A stretch of DNA of 64,000 nucleotides from CAIKZY01 sp044374195 (GTDB lineage Bacteria > Actinomycetota > Actinomycetes > S36-B12), in assembly GCA_044374195.1 (NCBI GenBank), contig JBILOY010000010.1, positions 1 to 64,000 on the forward strand. The letters run 5' to 3'. The position numbers and the translations under genes were made by a program. This document shows positions 52,353 to 61,297 of this stretch, piece by piece; the stretch's first letter is position 1, and every line of letters begins with the position of its first letter. The notes under the pieces are model-generated. The model was not told where the DNA came from and searched no databases. It saw nothing but the letters and a program-made list of their open reading frames with translations.

Positions 52353-53098
52353 CAGCTGATCACCAGGTTCCCCTCGAGATCAGCATTGATCGGAACGTCG
52401 AAGTACGCAGCACGCACCTCGGGAGACGTGAACACTGTCTCGGGCGGGCCCTCGGCAATGATGTGACCGACGTCGAGGACGAGAACCTTTGACGCGACCA
52501 TGGCGAGAAGCTCGAGACGATGCTCGATCAGCAGCACGGCCACGCCGTATTCCTGCGAGAGCTTGCGCACGACGAGATCGATCTCGTCGATCTCTGAGCC
52601 GGTCAGGCCGGAGGCAGGTTCGTCGAGCAGGACGATCTTGGGGTCACGCAGTAGGAGGCAGGCAAGCATGAGCTTGCGCCGTTCCAGAGTTTCGAGAAGT
52701 GCAGTGGGCGAATCCAGTGGAGTGCGCATGCGCACAAATTCGGCGGCCCATTCGATTGTGAGTCGCGCGGGATAGGGCTTGTAGGCCTTGCGCGCGGCCT
52801 TCAGAGTTTCGGCAACCGTGAGTGATGCCGGCACGATCGGTCGCTGGTAACTGCGCACCAGGCCGAGCTCAACGCGCTTGCGCATCGGGAGCTTGCGAAT
52901 TGACGTGCCGTTAAGGAGCACGTCGCCGCCGTGGTTGAGCTGACGGCCAGAGAGAACTTCGAAAAGGCTGGTCTTGCCGGCCCCATTGGGGCCGGCAAGA
53001 CCGACAACCTCTGCCTTGCTCACATCAAGTGACACACCTTCGAGAATTTGACGTCCGCCTAGTTCAAGCGTGATGTCGGTGCAGGAAAGAAGTGTCAT
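52352..53098 (-). CDS. LivG-type ABC transporter ATPase
   Basis: A 248-residue ABC ATPase from ATG 53098, with Walker A GPNGAGKTS, Q loop VRSYQRPIV, Walker B KIVLLDEPASGLTG and H loop LLIEHRLELL. The usual LSGGQ signature is degenerate: the position reads ALLETLERRKLMLAC. LivG proteins normally read LSYGxQRxLEIA here, so this is a notable departure, and ATPase strength may rest more on LivF. It lies 16 bases after the binding-protein gene. Confidence 0.88.
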   Translation of the reverse strand: MTLLSCTDITLELGGRQILEGVSLDVSKAEVVGLAGPNGAGKTSLFEVLSGRQLNHGGDVLLNGTSIRKLPMRKRVELGLVRSYQRPIVPASLTVAETLKAARKAYKPYPARLTIEWAAEFVRMRTPLDSPTALLETLERRKLMLACLLLRDPKIVLLDEPASGLTGSEIDEIDLVVRKLSQEYGVAVLLIEHRLELLAMVASKVLVLDVGHIIAEGPPETVFTSPEVRAAYFDVPINADLEGNLVIS

Positions 53099-53114
53099 GT
53101 GTTGAAGTGTCCTA

Positions 53115-54434
53115 CTACATCCAGGGCTGGGCGACGAAGTCTGCTTCGTTGTCGCCCGCAGGTGAGATCGTGGTGTGCTTGCCACCTTGCACCTGGTAGA
53201 AGTAGTGGGTCACGCCTGCTGCGGGATCGCTGACCTGGTCGGGGTAGACCGGAGTCACACCGTTGGTGAAGTCCAGGAAGCCAGTGACACCGTTGGTCGG
53301 ATTCGCGGCGATGAACTCGTTCACTGCCTTGAAGTCGGCCGGATCAACGTTCTTCCATGCATTGGCAAGGACGTTCACCATGTCGTAGCACCATGCCGGG
53401 TACACCATGCCCATCGTGACGTCGTCGACGCCGTACGCGGTCTGGTAGGCGGAGCGGAAGGCCTTGTCCTCGGCCGAGGTGTTGCCCGTGCCGATAACGG
53501 TGCCCCACACGTAGCCCTCGGCTGCCGGGCCTGCGATCTGCAGGTACTCGGGCTGCGACGGACCGTACTGCAGGTACACCAGTGCGCCCTTGACGGGATC
53601 AGCGGCGAACTGCTGCGAGAACGAGGCCAGCTCTGCACCGATCCAGTGATCAACCATGATCACGCCGGGATCGGATGCCTTGAGCTTGGAGATGACCGGT
53701 GCCCAGTCCTTGGTACCTGCGGTGATGTCGATGACCTCACCGAGGGTCCACTTGCCGCCGGATGCCTCGATCGCTGCGATGGTGGCATCAGCGATGTTCT
53801 TGTTGTATGCCGTATCACCGCGGATGATGTCGACCTTGTTGTTCTTCGGGGTCCACTTACCCGCGTCGGCGATCTCGGTCAAGAACAGCGGAAGACCGGT
53901 GCCGTAGTAGGTCTCAGCCGGGTCGGAGAAGTAGTTGCCGTACTTCGCCGGATCTGCCGCACGCATCTTCTGCGCATCGATGTTGGTGTCACCGCTCATG
54001 TACGGAGCACCGTAGGCGGCAGCTGCGTCAAGTGCGGGCGGCGGGATGATGACGAAGGGGCTGAGCAGAGCGCTCACGCTATCCCCGGTCAGCTTCTGGA
54101 AGCCGGCGGTGATGCCCTCGGGCGACAGGATGTCAATGTCGGTGACATTGAGTGCGAGCGGACGGCCATTGACGCCGCCTGCAGCGTTGACCTGTTCGAC
54201 GGCGAGTTCCGCGCCATTGAGGCAGTCCTTATGGTCGGCAATGCCTGCCGGGCCGGACTGTGCGATCGCAGCGCCGATGACGATCGGCTCACCGCTGGCG
54301 GCAGCGGCGGATGCCGGGGCTGAGCCTTCGGGTGCTGCGGATGATTCGGACGAGCTTGAGCTGCCACCACACGCCGCAAGAAGAATTGCGGTCGTGGCGA
54401 TGACACCTGCTGATGCAATCAGACGACGGTTCAC
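53115..54434 (-). CDS. Type I periplasmic substrate-binding lipoprotein (amide/amino-acid class)
   Basis: A 439-residue lipoprotein from GTG 54434 with GGAGG upstream. The signal peptide ends in a lipobox LLAAC with Cys22, followed by a Ser-rich linker. The body has the Peripla_BP_6/LivK fold: PIVIGAAIAQSGPAGIADHKD, ELAVEQVNAAGGVNGRPLAL, and GVTPVYPDQVSDPAAG late. Homologues bind branched-chain amino acids, urea (UrtA) or short-chain amides (AmiC/FmdD). The amide operon argues for the last. It is the first gene of the operon, divergent from the LuxR regulator. Confidence 0.92.
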   Translation of the reverse strand: MNRRLIASAGVIATTAILLAACGGSSSSSESSAAPEGSAPASAAAASGEPIVIGAAIAQSGPAGIADHKDCLNGAELAVEQVNAAGGVNGRPLALNVTDIDILSPEGITAGFQKLTGDSVSALLSPFVIIPPPALDAAAAYGAPYMSGDTNIDAQKMRAADPAKYGNYFSDPAETYYGTGLPLFLTEIADAGKWTPKNNKVDIIRGDTAYNKNIADATIAAIEASGGKWTLGEVIDITAGTKDWAPVISKLKASDPGVIMVDHWIGAELASFSQQFAADPVKGALVYLQYGPSQPEYLQIAGPAAEGYVWGTVIGTGNTSAEDKAFRSAYQTAYGVDDVTMGMVYPAWCYDMVNVLANAWKNVDPADFKAVNEFIAANPTNGVTGFLDFTNGVTPVYPDQVSDPAAGVTHYFYQVQGGKHTTISPAGDNEADFVAQPWM

Positions 54435-54622
54435 TGAGCCTCCACAAAAGGGACAAAAGCGCACGATGGCGCAGGGTGAGCCAAGGTTCGTCCTCATCTA
54501 GGCCAATGACCATACGTAGAAATACGCATTTTGCTGGATTTTTTTATATCCGTTCGGTCACGAATGATCGATTCGCGGGGATTTCCCTGCGGACCTCTCG
54601 CTGGCGCTGCCACCATTTCTCC
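54435..54622. promoter_or_regulatory. Divergent promoter region of the amide operon and its regulator
   Basis: 188 bases between the binding-protein and LuxR starts, with an A/T-rich core (54520-54560, CATTTTGCTGGATTTTTTTATATCC split by C/G) unlike the surrounding DNA. It must hold the operon promoter and probably the regulator's binding site. No convincing palindromic operator could be picked by eye. Confidence 0.45.
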
Positions 54623-55627
54623 GTGACCACCGTGACCGTTGCCGATGCCATGAGCACCGTTGCTGCGGTGGGTGCCATTACCTCTGATTCCGGGAGTGTC
54701 AACGATCGGGCTTCGGCCATCCTGGAGGAATTGCGCAAGTTAGTGCCGTTTGAGGCCGCGGAGATCGTCTCCATCAACCCGATCACCTCGGAATCTGTGC
54801 AAATCGCCTCGCAGGGGTACACGCAGCGAGTCCTCGACGACCTGCACAGCCCGCAATTCCACGACATCATGGACGCCCTACGGCTCCCGGATACCGGAAA
54901 GCCCGTGCGAATGCGCGATCTTCCCGGCGATCCCCTTGATAACTGGGCGGTCGCCGATGTTCTCTACCCGGCGGGCTATGCCGAGGGCATGACCATGTGC
55001 CTGCGCACCCCCGATGGACGCTTCACCGGGGTCATCAACCTGTCGACCCTCAGCACCGAACACCCCAGCGACATCGCGCGCGATGCGATTGCTCACCTGT
55101 GCGCGACCCTCGGCAATCTCGTTGATCCCATGCAGTCAGGCAAGTGGATCTCGATGCTGCTCGGAGCCGGCAGCATGGCTATCGGCCTCGATTCCACCGG
55201 CGAGACGGTGAGCATCCCCGGTCTCGCCGGTCACAAACTTCTACAAAGCGGAACTGATCTCGTGCAGGTGGCACAGAAGTCAGCCGTACATAACTCGTGG
55301 GGCTCGTTCGTGTGGCCCGACGAGGAGGACTGGTTCCGGGTACGAGTGGTTCCCTGCAAGGGCGAGCAGTCAATTAGCACTGTGGTCAGCCTCGACGCCA
55401 TCGACATCGGCCCGCTCACCCGCCGCGAGCTCGAGGTTCTCACCCTTGCGGCAGAAGGCCTCTCCAATGGCGAGATCAGCGAGGCCCTGGTGATCAGTGC
55501 GCGCACCGTGACCACGCACGTCGAGCACATCCTGGACAAGCTTGACGCGCCGAATCGGGCCGCCGCCGCGTCGTACGCCCTGCGCGAGGGCTACATCCTC
55601 GGCAAGGTCGACCGTCACGACCGCTAG
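54623..55627 (+). CDS. GAF-LuxR-type transcriptional regulator
   Basis: A 334-residue regulator. Residues about 20-180 look like a GAF-type sensor (ASAILEELRKLVPFEAAEIVSI, then GVINLSTLS). The C-terminal ~65 residues are a LuxR/GerE helix-turn-helix: LTRRELEVLTLAAEGLSNGEISEALVISARTVTTHVEHIL. GTG 54623, GTG 54632 and ATG 54650 are all possible starts; none has a good ribosome site. It is divergent from the amide transport/hydrolase operon, so it probably controls it. As I recall, known dmf loci also carry a LuxR-type regulator. Confidence 0.85.
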   Translation: MTTVTVADAMSTVAAVGAITSDSGSVNDRASAILEELRKLVPFEAAEIVSINPITSESVQIASQGYTQRVLDDLHSPQFHDIMDALRLPDTGKPVRMRDLPGDPLDNWAVADVLYPAGYAEGMTMCLRTPDGRFTGVINLSTLSTEHPSDIARDAIAHLCATLGNLVDPMQSGKWISMLLGAGSMAIGLDSTGETVSIPGLAGHKLLQSGTDLVQVAQKSAVHNSWGSFVWPDEEDWFRVRVVPCKGEQSISTVVSLDAIDIGPLTRRELEVLTLAAEGLSNGEISEALVISARTVTTHVEHILDKLDAPNRAAAASYALREGYILGKVDRHDR

Positions 55628-55649
55628 GCACGAAGTACCCAGAAAGCAG

Positions 55650-55676
55650 AAAGACCGCCCGAGGGCGGTCTTTCCT
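55650..55676. terminator. Bidirectional intrinsic terminator
   Basis: A perfect 11-bp stem AAAGACCGCCC/GGGCGGTCTTT with a two-base GA centre, effectively a CGAG tetraloop. It lies 22 bases after the LuxR stop and just 3' of tRNA-Ala on the other strand, so it can end both transcripts. Confidence 0.85.
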
Positions 55677-55679
55677 TTG

Positions 55680-55752
55680 TGGAGCTTAGGAGACTCGAAC
55701 TCCTGACATCTGCCTTGCAAAGGCAGCGCTCTACCAACTGAGCTAAAGCCCC
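55680..55752 (-). tRNA. tRNA-Ala (anticodon TGC)
   Basis: 73 bases. The acceptor GGGGCTT pairs with AAGCTCC (one G-T), the D arm contains AGCTCAGTTGGTAGAGC, the anticodon stem-loop is CTGCC-TTTGCAA-GGCAG and the T arm contains GTTCGAGTC. CCA is not encoded. It follows tRNA-Ile and DLW-39, the normal actinobacterial order downstream of gyrA. Confidence 0.96.
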
Positions 55753-55767
55753 GGGTGTGGAGACCTA

Positions 55768-55893
55768 CTAACGCAGATCAGGCTCGATGGTCGCTTCCGA
55801 CCACAGATCCTGCTCTGCCTTGTTCGACGTGATTTGGCGGTACACGACATAGCCGATGCCAGCCAACAGGACGATAAGCAGCAGTTTCTTCAC
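55768..55893 (-). CDS. DLW-39 family micropeptide
   Basis: A 41-residue protein from GTG 55893, squeezed between tRNA-Ile (ending two bases upstream) and tRNA-Ala (15 bases downstream). It starts with KKLLLIVLLAGIGYVVY, a membrane anchor, and ends in the name-giving AEQDLWSEAT motif. DLW-39 genes sit between these tRNAs near gyrA in many Actinomycetia; the function is unknown. Confidence 0.9.
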   Translation of the reverse strand: MKKLLLIVLLAGIGYVVYRQITSNKAEQDLWSEATIEPDLR

Positions 55894-55894
55894 G

Positions 55895-55969
55895 TGGGCC
55901 CAGGAGGACTTGAACCTCCGACCTCTTCCTTATCAGGGAAGCGCTCTAACCAGGCTGAGCTATGGGCCC
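55895..55969 (-). tRNA. tRNA-Ile (anticodon GAT)
   Basis: 75 bases. The acceptor GGGCCCA pairs with TGGGCCC, the D arm is AGCTCAGCCTGGTTAGAGC, the anticodon stem-loop is CTTCC-CTGATAA-GGAAG and the T arm contains GTTCAAGTC. CCA is not encoded. Same direction as gyrA. Confidence 0.96.
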
Positions 55970-56058
55970 GAACGGGGTCAAACAATACCCAGTGCCCCAT
56001 GGGGGCGTCCAACTGACCTCTTCCAGGAGCCAGGGCGGGTGTGCGCGCCCTCGAATCC

Positions 56059-56445
56059 CTAGTAATCGTCACTCAGGACGACTTCAATTCCTCCGGTCAG
56101 CCCGACCGACAGGTTGTACATCACCGCGAACAGGCCGGCGAAGATCGAGATGAGGACGATCTCGACGGAGGCGATAACCACCGAGGCGCCGATCACCGTG
56201 GGAAAGCTCAGCAGGCCCACGAGGTCGAGGGTGTTCGCTGAATTGCCGATCACGTCATTGACGTTACGGGTCAAGGTGTCGAAGACGCCAATGGAGTTCA
56301 ACAGCAGCCACAGCACTGTGACCGCCACAACAAGCACGATGCCGATGGCCACGGCGAGCATGAATGCCGCCTTGGTGATGGACCAGGCATTGACGTGGGT
56401 GACGTACAGCCGTGCTCGCCGGGGAGTGCGGGCTGTGTCGCTCAC
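56059..56445 (-). CDS. DUF3566 membrane protein
   Basis: A 128-residue membrane protein. Residues 10-110 show the DUF3566 pattern: ARLYVTHVNAWSITKAAFMLAVAIGIVLVVAV, then GVFDTLTRNVNDVIG and a second span VVIASVEIVLISIFAGLFAVMYNLS ending in GGIEV. It matches the protein encoded after gyrA in mycobacteria (Rv0007 type, though shorter because it lacks the long Pro-rich head). The gap to the gyrA stop is three bases, so the two are cotranscribed. Confidence 0.95.
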   Translation of the reverse strand: MSDTARTPRRARLYVTHVNAWSITKAAFMLAVAIGIVLVVAVTVLWLLLNSIGVFDTLTRNVNDVIGNSANTLDLVGLLSFPTVIGASVVIASVEIVLISIFAGLFAVMYNLSVGLTGGIEVVLSDDY

Positions 56446-56448
56446 GTC

Positions 56449-59058
56449 TTACTCCTCGTTCTCGTTCGCGGGTGCGCCCTCAGAGACCTCATCCGCTGAG
56501 GCCTCAGCATCGGTCACTGTGGTCTCCCCCTCGACTATTCCGGTGTCGTCAGACTCATCATCGTCGTCAGATTCGCCGCCACGGGCGACCGCCACGACTG
56601 CATCGCCCTCAGAGAGGTTCATGAACTTCACGCCCATGGTGTCGCGGCCCGAGGGGCGAATGCCCTCGACGCTGGAGCGGATCACGACACCATTGGAGGC
56701 GATGGCGAATACCTGATCGGTTGCCTCGCAGATGAGGGCACCGACGAGTGATCCGCGCTCCTCGACCAGACGCATGGCCCGAACGCCGAGGATGCCTCGA
56801 CCCTTCGGTGCCCACTCGCCCACCGCGGTGCGCTTGGCGAAGCCTCCATCGGTGATCGTCACCACGAAGGTGTCATCACGCACGACGTCCATGGCCAGCA
56901 GTGCATCGCCATCGCGGAAGCGCATGCCAATCACGCCACCGGTTGCGCGACCCATGGGGCGCAGAGTGTCGTCGTCGGCCACGAACCTGGCCGACATGCC
57001 CTTGCGAGAGAACAGCATCAGGTTGTCGCTGGCGGACACGAGTTTCGCGGAGATCAGCTCGTCTTCGTCAGCAAGGTTGATCGCGATGATGCCGCCCTGA
57101 CGATTGGTGTCGTACTCGCCGAGCTTGGTCTTCTTGACCATGCCCCGTCGGGTGGCCAGCACCAAGAAGTCAGCATCCTCGTAGTTCGGGATAGCCAACA
57201 CCGAGGCGATGGTCTCGTCGCTTTGGAAAGCGAGGAGATTCGCGACGTGCTGACCACGCGCATCGCGGCCGGCCTCGGGAAGCTGGTAGCCCTTTGCCCG
57301 ATACACGCGACCCTTGTTCGTGAAGAACAGGAGCCAGTGATGTGTAGTCGTAACGAACATGTGCTCGACGACGTCGTCCTGGCGAAGGGCCGCACCCTTG
57401 ACACCCTTGCCACCGCGCTTTTGCGCACGGTAGAGCTCGGACTTCGTGCGCTTGGCGTAGCCACCGGAGGTGATCGTGACGACGATGTCGTCGACGGCGA
57501 TGAGCTCCTCGTCGGTGACATCTCCATCCCAGGCAATGATTTGAGAGCGACGCTCGTCGCCAAACTTTTCGGTGATCTCGGTGAGCTCATCCGACACAAT
57601 CGTGCGCTGACGCAGCTCGCTCGCGAGGATGTCATTGAAGTCGGCGATCTTGGTCATCAGATCGTCGTATTCATCCATGATCTTCTGGCGCTCGAGGGCG
57701 GCCAGACGACGCAGCTGCATGTCGAGAATTGCCGTGGCCTGCAGCTCATCGAGCTCGAGCAGAGCCATGAGCCCCGAGCGGGCATCCTCAACAGTGGCCG
57801 ATGCGCGAATGAGTGCGATGACTTCGTCGAGGGCGTCGAGTGCCTTGAGGTAACCGCGCAGAATGTGAGCGCGCTCCTCGGCCTTGCGCAGGCGGTAACG
57901 CGTGCGCCGCTGGATGACCTCGATCTGGTGGGTGATCCAGTGGCGCACGAATTGCTCGAGGGTGAGCGTGCGCGGCACGCCATCAACGATCGCGAGCATG
58001 TTGCAGCCGAAGTTGTCCTGTAGCTGAGTGTGCTTATAGAGCTGATTGAGAACGACCTGGGCAACAGCGTCGCGCTTAAGCTCGATGATCAGGCGCATTC
58101 CGGTGCGAGATGACGAATCATCACGAACGTCAGCAATGCCGGTGAGCTTGCCCTCGCCGACGAGTTCAGCGATGCGCAGCAGCAGGTTGTCGGGGTTGAC
58201 CTGGTACGGCAGTTCAGTGACAACCAGCAGTTGTCGTCCGCGTGAATCTTCCTCGACGGTCACGACTGCACGCATCGTCACGGAGCCGCGGCCCGTGCGC
58301 TGGGCATCCTCGATGCCCTTGCGCCCGACGATCAGTGCGCCAGTCGGGAAATCCGGGCCCTTGATGAGTTCCATGAGTGCCGCGAGGCGCTCCTCGCGCT
58401 CGGCCTCAGGGTTCGCGAGTACCCACTGAGCGCCCGCGGCCACCTCGCGCAGGTTATGCGGCGGGATGTTCGTGGCCATGCCGACAGCAATGCCGGAACT
58501 GCCGTTGACGAGCAGGTTCGGGAAGCGGCTGGGCAGAACCAGCGGCTCTTGGGTGCGACCGTCGTAATTGGGGCCGAAGTCGACGGTCTCCTCGTCGATA
58601 TCGCGCACCATCTCCATGGCCAGCGGTGCCATGCGGCACTCGGTGTAGCGCTGCGCAGCAGCGGGATCATTACCGGGTGAGCCGAAGTTGCCCTGGCCCT
58701 GCACCAGCGGGTAACGCAATGACCACGGCTGTGCGAGGCGCACAAGGGCGTCGTAAATCGCGCTGTCACCGTGCGGGTGGTAATTGCCCATGACGTCACC
58801 GACCACGCGGGCCGACTTCGAGAAGTTGCGATCGGGGCGGTAGCCGCCGTCATACATCGCGTAAAGCACACGACGATGCACGGGCTTGAGGCCGTCGCGA
58901 ACGTCAGGCAGTGCGCGCGAGACGATCACCGACATCGAGTAGTCGAGATACGACCGCTGCATCTCGGTCTGCAAGTCAACGGCCTCGATGCGCCCGTGAA
59001 CACCTGGGTGCTCCTCGGTACCTGAGCCGATGGTGTCGAGCTTGTTGTCGTCAGACAT
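56449..59058 (-). CDS. gyrA: DNA gyrase subunit A
   Basis: An 869-residue subunit from ATG 59058 with GGAGAAA upstream. The breakage-reunion domain carries catalytic Tyr138 (AAQRYTE) and the quinolone-determining stretch HPHGDSAIYD, with Ser99 and Asp103 at the positions of E. coli S83/D87, the susceptible type. The C-terminal beta-pinwheel includes the GyrA box (QRRGGKG-like QKRGGKG). An acidic tail rich in Asp/Glu follows. It lies 21 bases after gyrB. Confidence 0.97.
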   Translation of the reverse strand: MSDDNKLDTIGSGTEEHPGVHGRIEAVDLQTEMQRSYLDYSMSVIVSRALPDVRDGLKPVHRRVLYAMYDGGYRPDRNFSKSARVVGDVMGNYHPHGDSAIYDALVRLAQPWSLRYPLVQGQGNFGSPGNDPAAAQRYTECRMAPLAMEMVRDIDEETVDFGPNYDGRTQEPLVLPSRFPNLLVNGSSGIAVGMATNIPPHNLREVAAGAQWVLANPEAEREERLAALMELIKGPDFPTGALIVGRKGIEDAQRTGRGSVTMRAVVTVEEDSRGRQLLVVTELPYQVNPDNLLLRIAELVGEGKLTGIADVRDDSSSRTGMRLIIELKRDAVAQVVLNQLYKHTQLQDNFGCNMLAIVDGVPRTLTLEQFVRHWITHQIEVIQRRTRYRLRKAEERAHILRGYLKALDALDEVIALIRASATVEDARSGLMALLELDELQATAILDMQLRRLAALERQKIMDEYDDLMTKIADFNDILASELRQRTIVSDELTEITEKFGDERRSQIIAWDGDVTDEELIAVDDIVVTITSGGYAKRTKSELYRAQKRGGKGVKGAALRQDDVVEHMFVTTTHHWLLFFTNKGRVYRAKGYQLPEAGRDARGQHVANLLAFQSDETIASVLAIPNYEDADFLVLATRRGMVKKTKLGEYDTNRQGGIIAINLADEDELISAKLVSASDNLMLFSRKGMSARFVADDDTLRPMGRATGGVIGMRFRDGDALLAMDVVRDDTFVVTITDGGFAKRTAVGEWAPKGRGILGVRAMRLVEERGSLVGALICEATDQVFAIASNGVVIRSSVEGIRPSGRDTMGVKFMNLSEGDAVVAVARGGESDDDDESDDTGIVEGETTVTDAEASADEVSEGAPANENEE

Positions 59059-59079
59059 CAATTTCTCCGTAAGCCGAGC

Positions 59080-61044
59080 TTAGATATCGAGGAAGCGCAC
59101 GTCGCGTGCGTTCTGCTGGATGAAGTTGCGGCGGGACTCGACGTCTTCGCCCATGAGCACGCTGAACATCTCATCAGCCTGCGCGGCGTCATCAAGGGTG
59201 ACCTGCAGCAGCACGCGGCGCTGGGGATCCATTGTGGTTTCCCAGAGTTCGTCAGCGTTCATCTCGCCGAGACCCTTGTAGCGCTGCACAGCCTCTTCCT
59301 TCGGAAGGCGGCGACCTGCAGCCGCACCGGCCTCGATCACTGCGTCTCGCTCGCGATCGGAGTAGACGTAGTCAGGAGCCTCACGTGACCACTTGATCTT
59401 GTACAGCGGTGGTTGGGCGAGGAAGACAAATCCCTGCTCGACAAGTGGGCGCATGAAACGGAACAACAGTGTGAGCAACAGCGTGCGAATGTGTTGGCCG
59501 TCGACATCGGCATCGGCCATCAGCACGATCTTGTGATAGCGAAGACGGTTTATATCGAATTCATCCTGCACGCCGGTGCCGAAGGCGGACACGAGTGCCT
59601 GAACCTCGGTGTTCGCCAGCACCTTGTCGATGCGGGCCTTCTCGACGTTGAGGATCTTGCCGCGGATCGGGAGAATTGCCTGACGCTTCGGGTCACGGCC
59701 TTGACGGGCCGAACCTCCGGCCGAGTCACCCTCGACGATGAAGACTTCGCAGTCCTCGGGTTCACGGCTTGAGCAGTCGATCAGCTTGCCGGGCATACCG
59801 GCACCGCCGAGAAGACCCTTGCGGTTTCGAGCGAGATCGCGTGCCTTGCGTGCTGCCATACGCGCGCTTGCTGCGTTAACCGACTTGCGTGCGATCTCTT
59901 TGCCCTCAGCGGGGTTTTTCTCGAACCACTCACCCAAGCCCTCGTTGACGACCTTCTGCACGAAGGCCTTCATCTCGGTGTTGCCGAGCTTGGTCTTGGT
60001 TTGGCCCTCGAACTGCGGGTCCATCAGCTTCACGCTGATGATGGCGGTGAGGCCCTCGCGAACGTCGTCGCCTGAGAGGTTGGCTTCCTTCTCCTTGAGA
60101 ATGTTCCACTCCCGAGCAAACTTGTTGACCAGCGTGGTGAGAGCTGCACGGAAACCTTCCTCGTGCGTACCGCCCTCAGTGGTGTTGATCGTGTTCGCGA
60201 AGGTGTACACCGACTCGGAGTACGTGGTGTTCCACTGCATCGCGACCTCGGCACTCATTCGGCGATCGTCGGCCTCGGACTCCATGTAGATGATGGTGGG
60301 ATTCGCGACACCCTTGCTGGCATTGATGTGTGCGACGAAGTCGGCGATGCCGCCCTCGTAGTGGTAGCGCACACTACGCACGGACTCGATTTCTTCAGTG
60401 CTATCAATGTCGTCGCTGACGATCGGTGCGCGCTCATCGATGAGTTGAAGTGCCAGACCCTTGTTGAGGAAGGCCATCTCCTGGAAGCGGCGTGACAATG
60501 TCGTGAAGTCGTAGACAGTGGTTTCGAAGATGTCGGCGTCTGCCCAGAAGGTGATGGTCGTGCCGGTGTGATCGGAGGTACCGCTCTTCTCGAGCTTGGC
60601 CTGCGGGACGCCGTGCTTGTAGCTCTGGCGGTAGATCGCCTGGTCGCGCTTTACCTCGACATCGAGACGAGTGGAGAGCGCGTTGACGACGGATACACCG
60701 ACGCCGTGCAGACCGCCGGACACCGAGTAGCCGCTACCGCCGAACTTTCCGCCGGCGTGCAGGACAGTGAGCACGACCTCAACGGCCGGCTTCTTCTCGA
60801 TCGGATGCTCATCGACCGGGATACCGCGACCGTTGTCGACCACACGAACGCCGCCGTCAGCAAGGAGGGTTACGACGATGTCGGTGGCGTAGCCGGCCAT
60901 GGCCTCATCGACCGAGTTGTCGACGACCTCGTAGACCAGGTGGTGCAATCCGCGCTCACCCGTGGAGCCGATGTACATGCCCGGGCGCTTGCGAACGGCG
61001 TCGAGGCCTTCGAGAACGGTAATCGCGCTGGCGTCGTACGACAC
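59080..61044 (-). CDS. gyrB: DNA gyrase subunit B
   Basis: A 654-residue subunit. I place the start at GTG 61044 with AGGAGG about ten bases upstream; the frame is open to 61101, but the family starts near SYDASAITVLEGLDAVRKRPGMYIG. ATPase motifs include DNSVDEA, DNGRGIP and GGLHGVGVS. The TOPRIM domain has EGDSAGGSARQGRD and the DADVDGQHI acidic triad. It ends in the standard NARDVRFLDI. Confidence 0.97.
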   Translation of the reverse strand: MSYDASAITVLEGLDAVRKRPGMYIGSTGERGLHHLVYEVVDNSVDEAMAGYATDIVVTLLADGGVRVVDNGRGIPVDEHPIEKKPAVEVVLTVLHAGGKFGGSGYSVSGGLHGVGVSVVNALSTRLDVEVKRDQAIYRQSYKHGVPQAKLEKSGTSDHTGTTITFWADADIFETTVYDFTTLSRRFQEMAFLNKGLALQLIDERAPIVSDDIDSTEEIESVRSVRYHYEGGIADFVAHINASKGVANPTIIYMESEADDRRMSAEVAMQWNTTYSESVYTFANTINTTEGGTHEEGFRAALTTLVNKFAREWNILKEKEANLSGDDVREGLTAIISVKLMDPQFEGQTKTKLGNTEMKAFVQKVVNEGLGEWFEKNPAEGKEIARKSVNAASARMAARKARDLARNRKGLLGGAGMPGKLIDCSSREPEDCEVFIVEGDSAGGSARQGRDPKRQAILPIRGKILNVEKARIDKVLANTEVQALVSAFGTGVQDEFDINRLRYHKIVLMADADVDGQHIRTLLLTLLFRFMRPLVEQGFVFLAQPPLYKIKWSREAPDYVYSDRERDAVIEAGAAAGRRLPKEEAVQRYKGLGEMNADELWETTMDPQRRVLLQVTLDDAAQADEMFSVLMGEDVESRRNFIQQNARDVRFLDI

Positions 61045-61164
61045 TGGGGCGAGCCTCCTTGGTCGGGTCACGGGGACCTGCGTGCACGGCTGCCCGACCA
61101 TCGCGATTCCGGTGGAACAAGTCGTCAGGAATCGGGCAGCTCGGGCACTTCGGGGAAGGTGTCC

Positions 61165-61185
61165 AGTCTACCTGGTTTTCAGGTA
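61165..61185 (-). promoter_or_regulatory. Putative gyrB promoter with inverted repeat
   Basis: On the minus strand TAGACT (61170-61165) is a good -10 match about 120 bases before gyrB. It overlaps the end of a perfect inverted repeat TACCTG-AAAAC-CAGGTA (61185-61169). A palindrome on the -10 box could be an operator. No clear -35 is visible. The remaining interval 61045-61297 has no gene. Confidence 0.4.
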
Positions 61186-61297
61186 ATTCCCCTCGCGCCA
61201 CGGGCCTGTGCATGACCCAACGGGATTTACCCCCCCATTCACGTGGTGGTGTATTGACTGCTCATGTTTGGGGCGACAGGGGCCCGTGATGCCTCGC

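Noticed and set aside
53175..54323. 382-codon plus-strand frame opposite the binding-protein gene
   Set aside because: Shadow of the lipoprotein gene; no recognisable domain, and the opposite strand has a lipobox and a ribosome site.
57223..58023. 266-codon plus-strand frame opposite gyrA
   Set aside because: Shadow of the highly conserved gyrA coding sequence.
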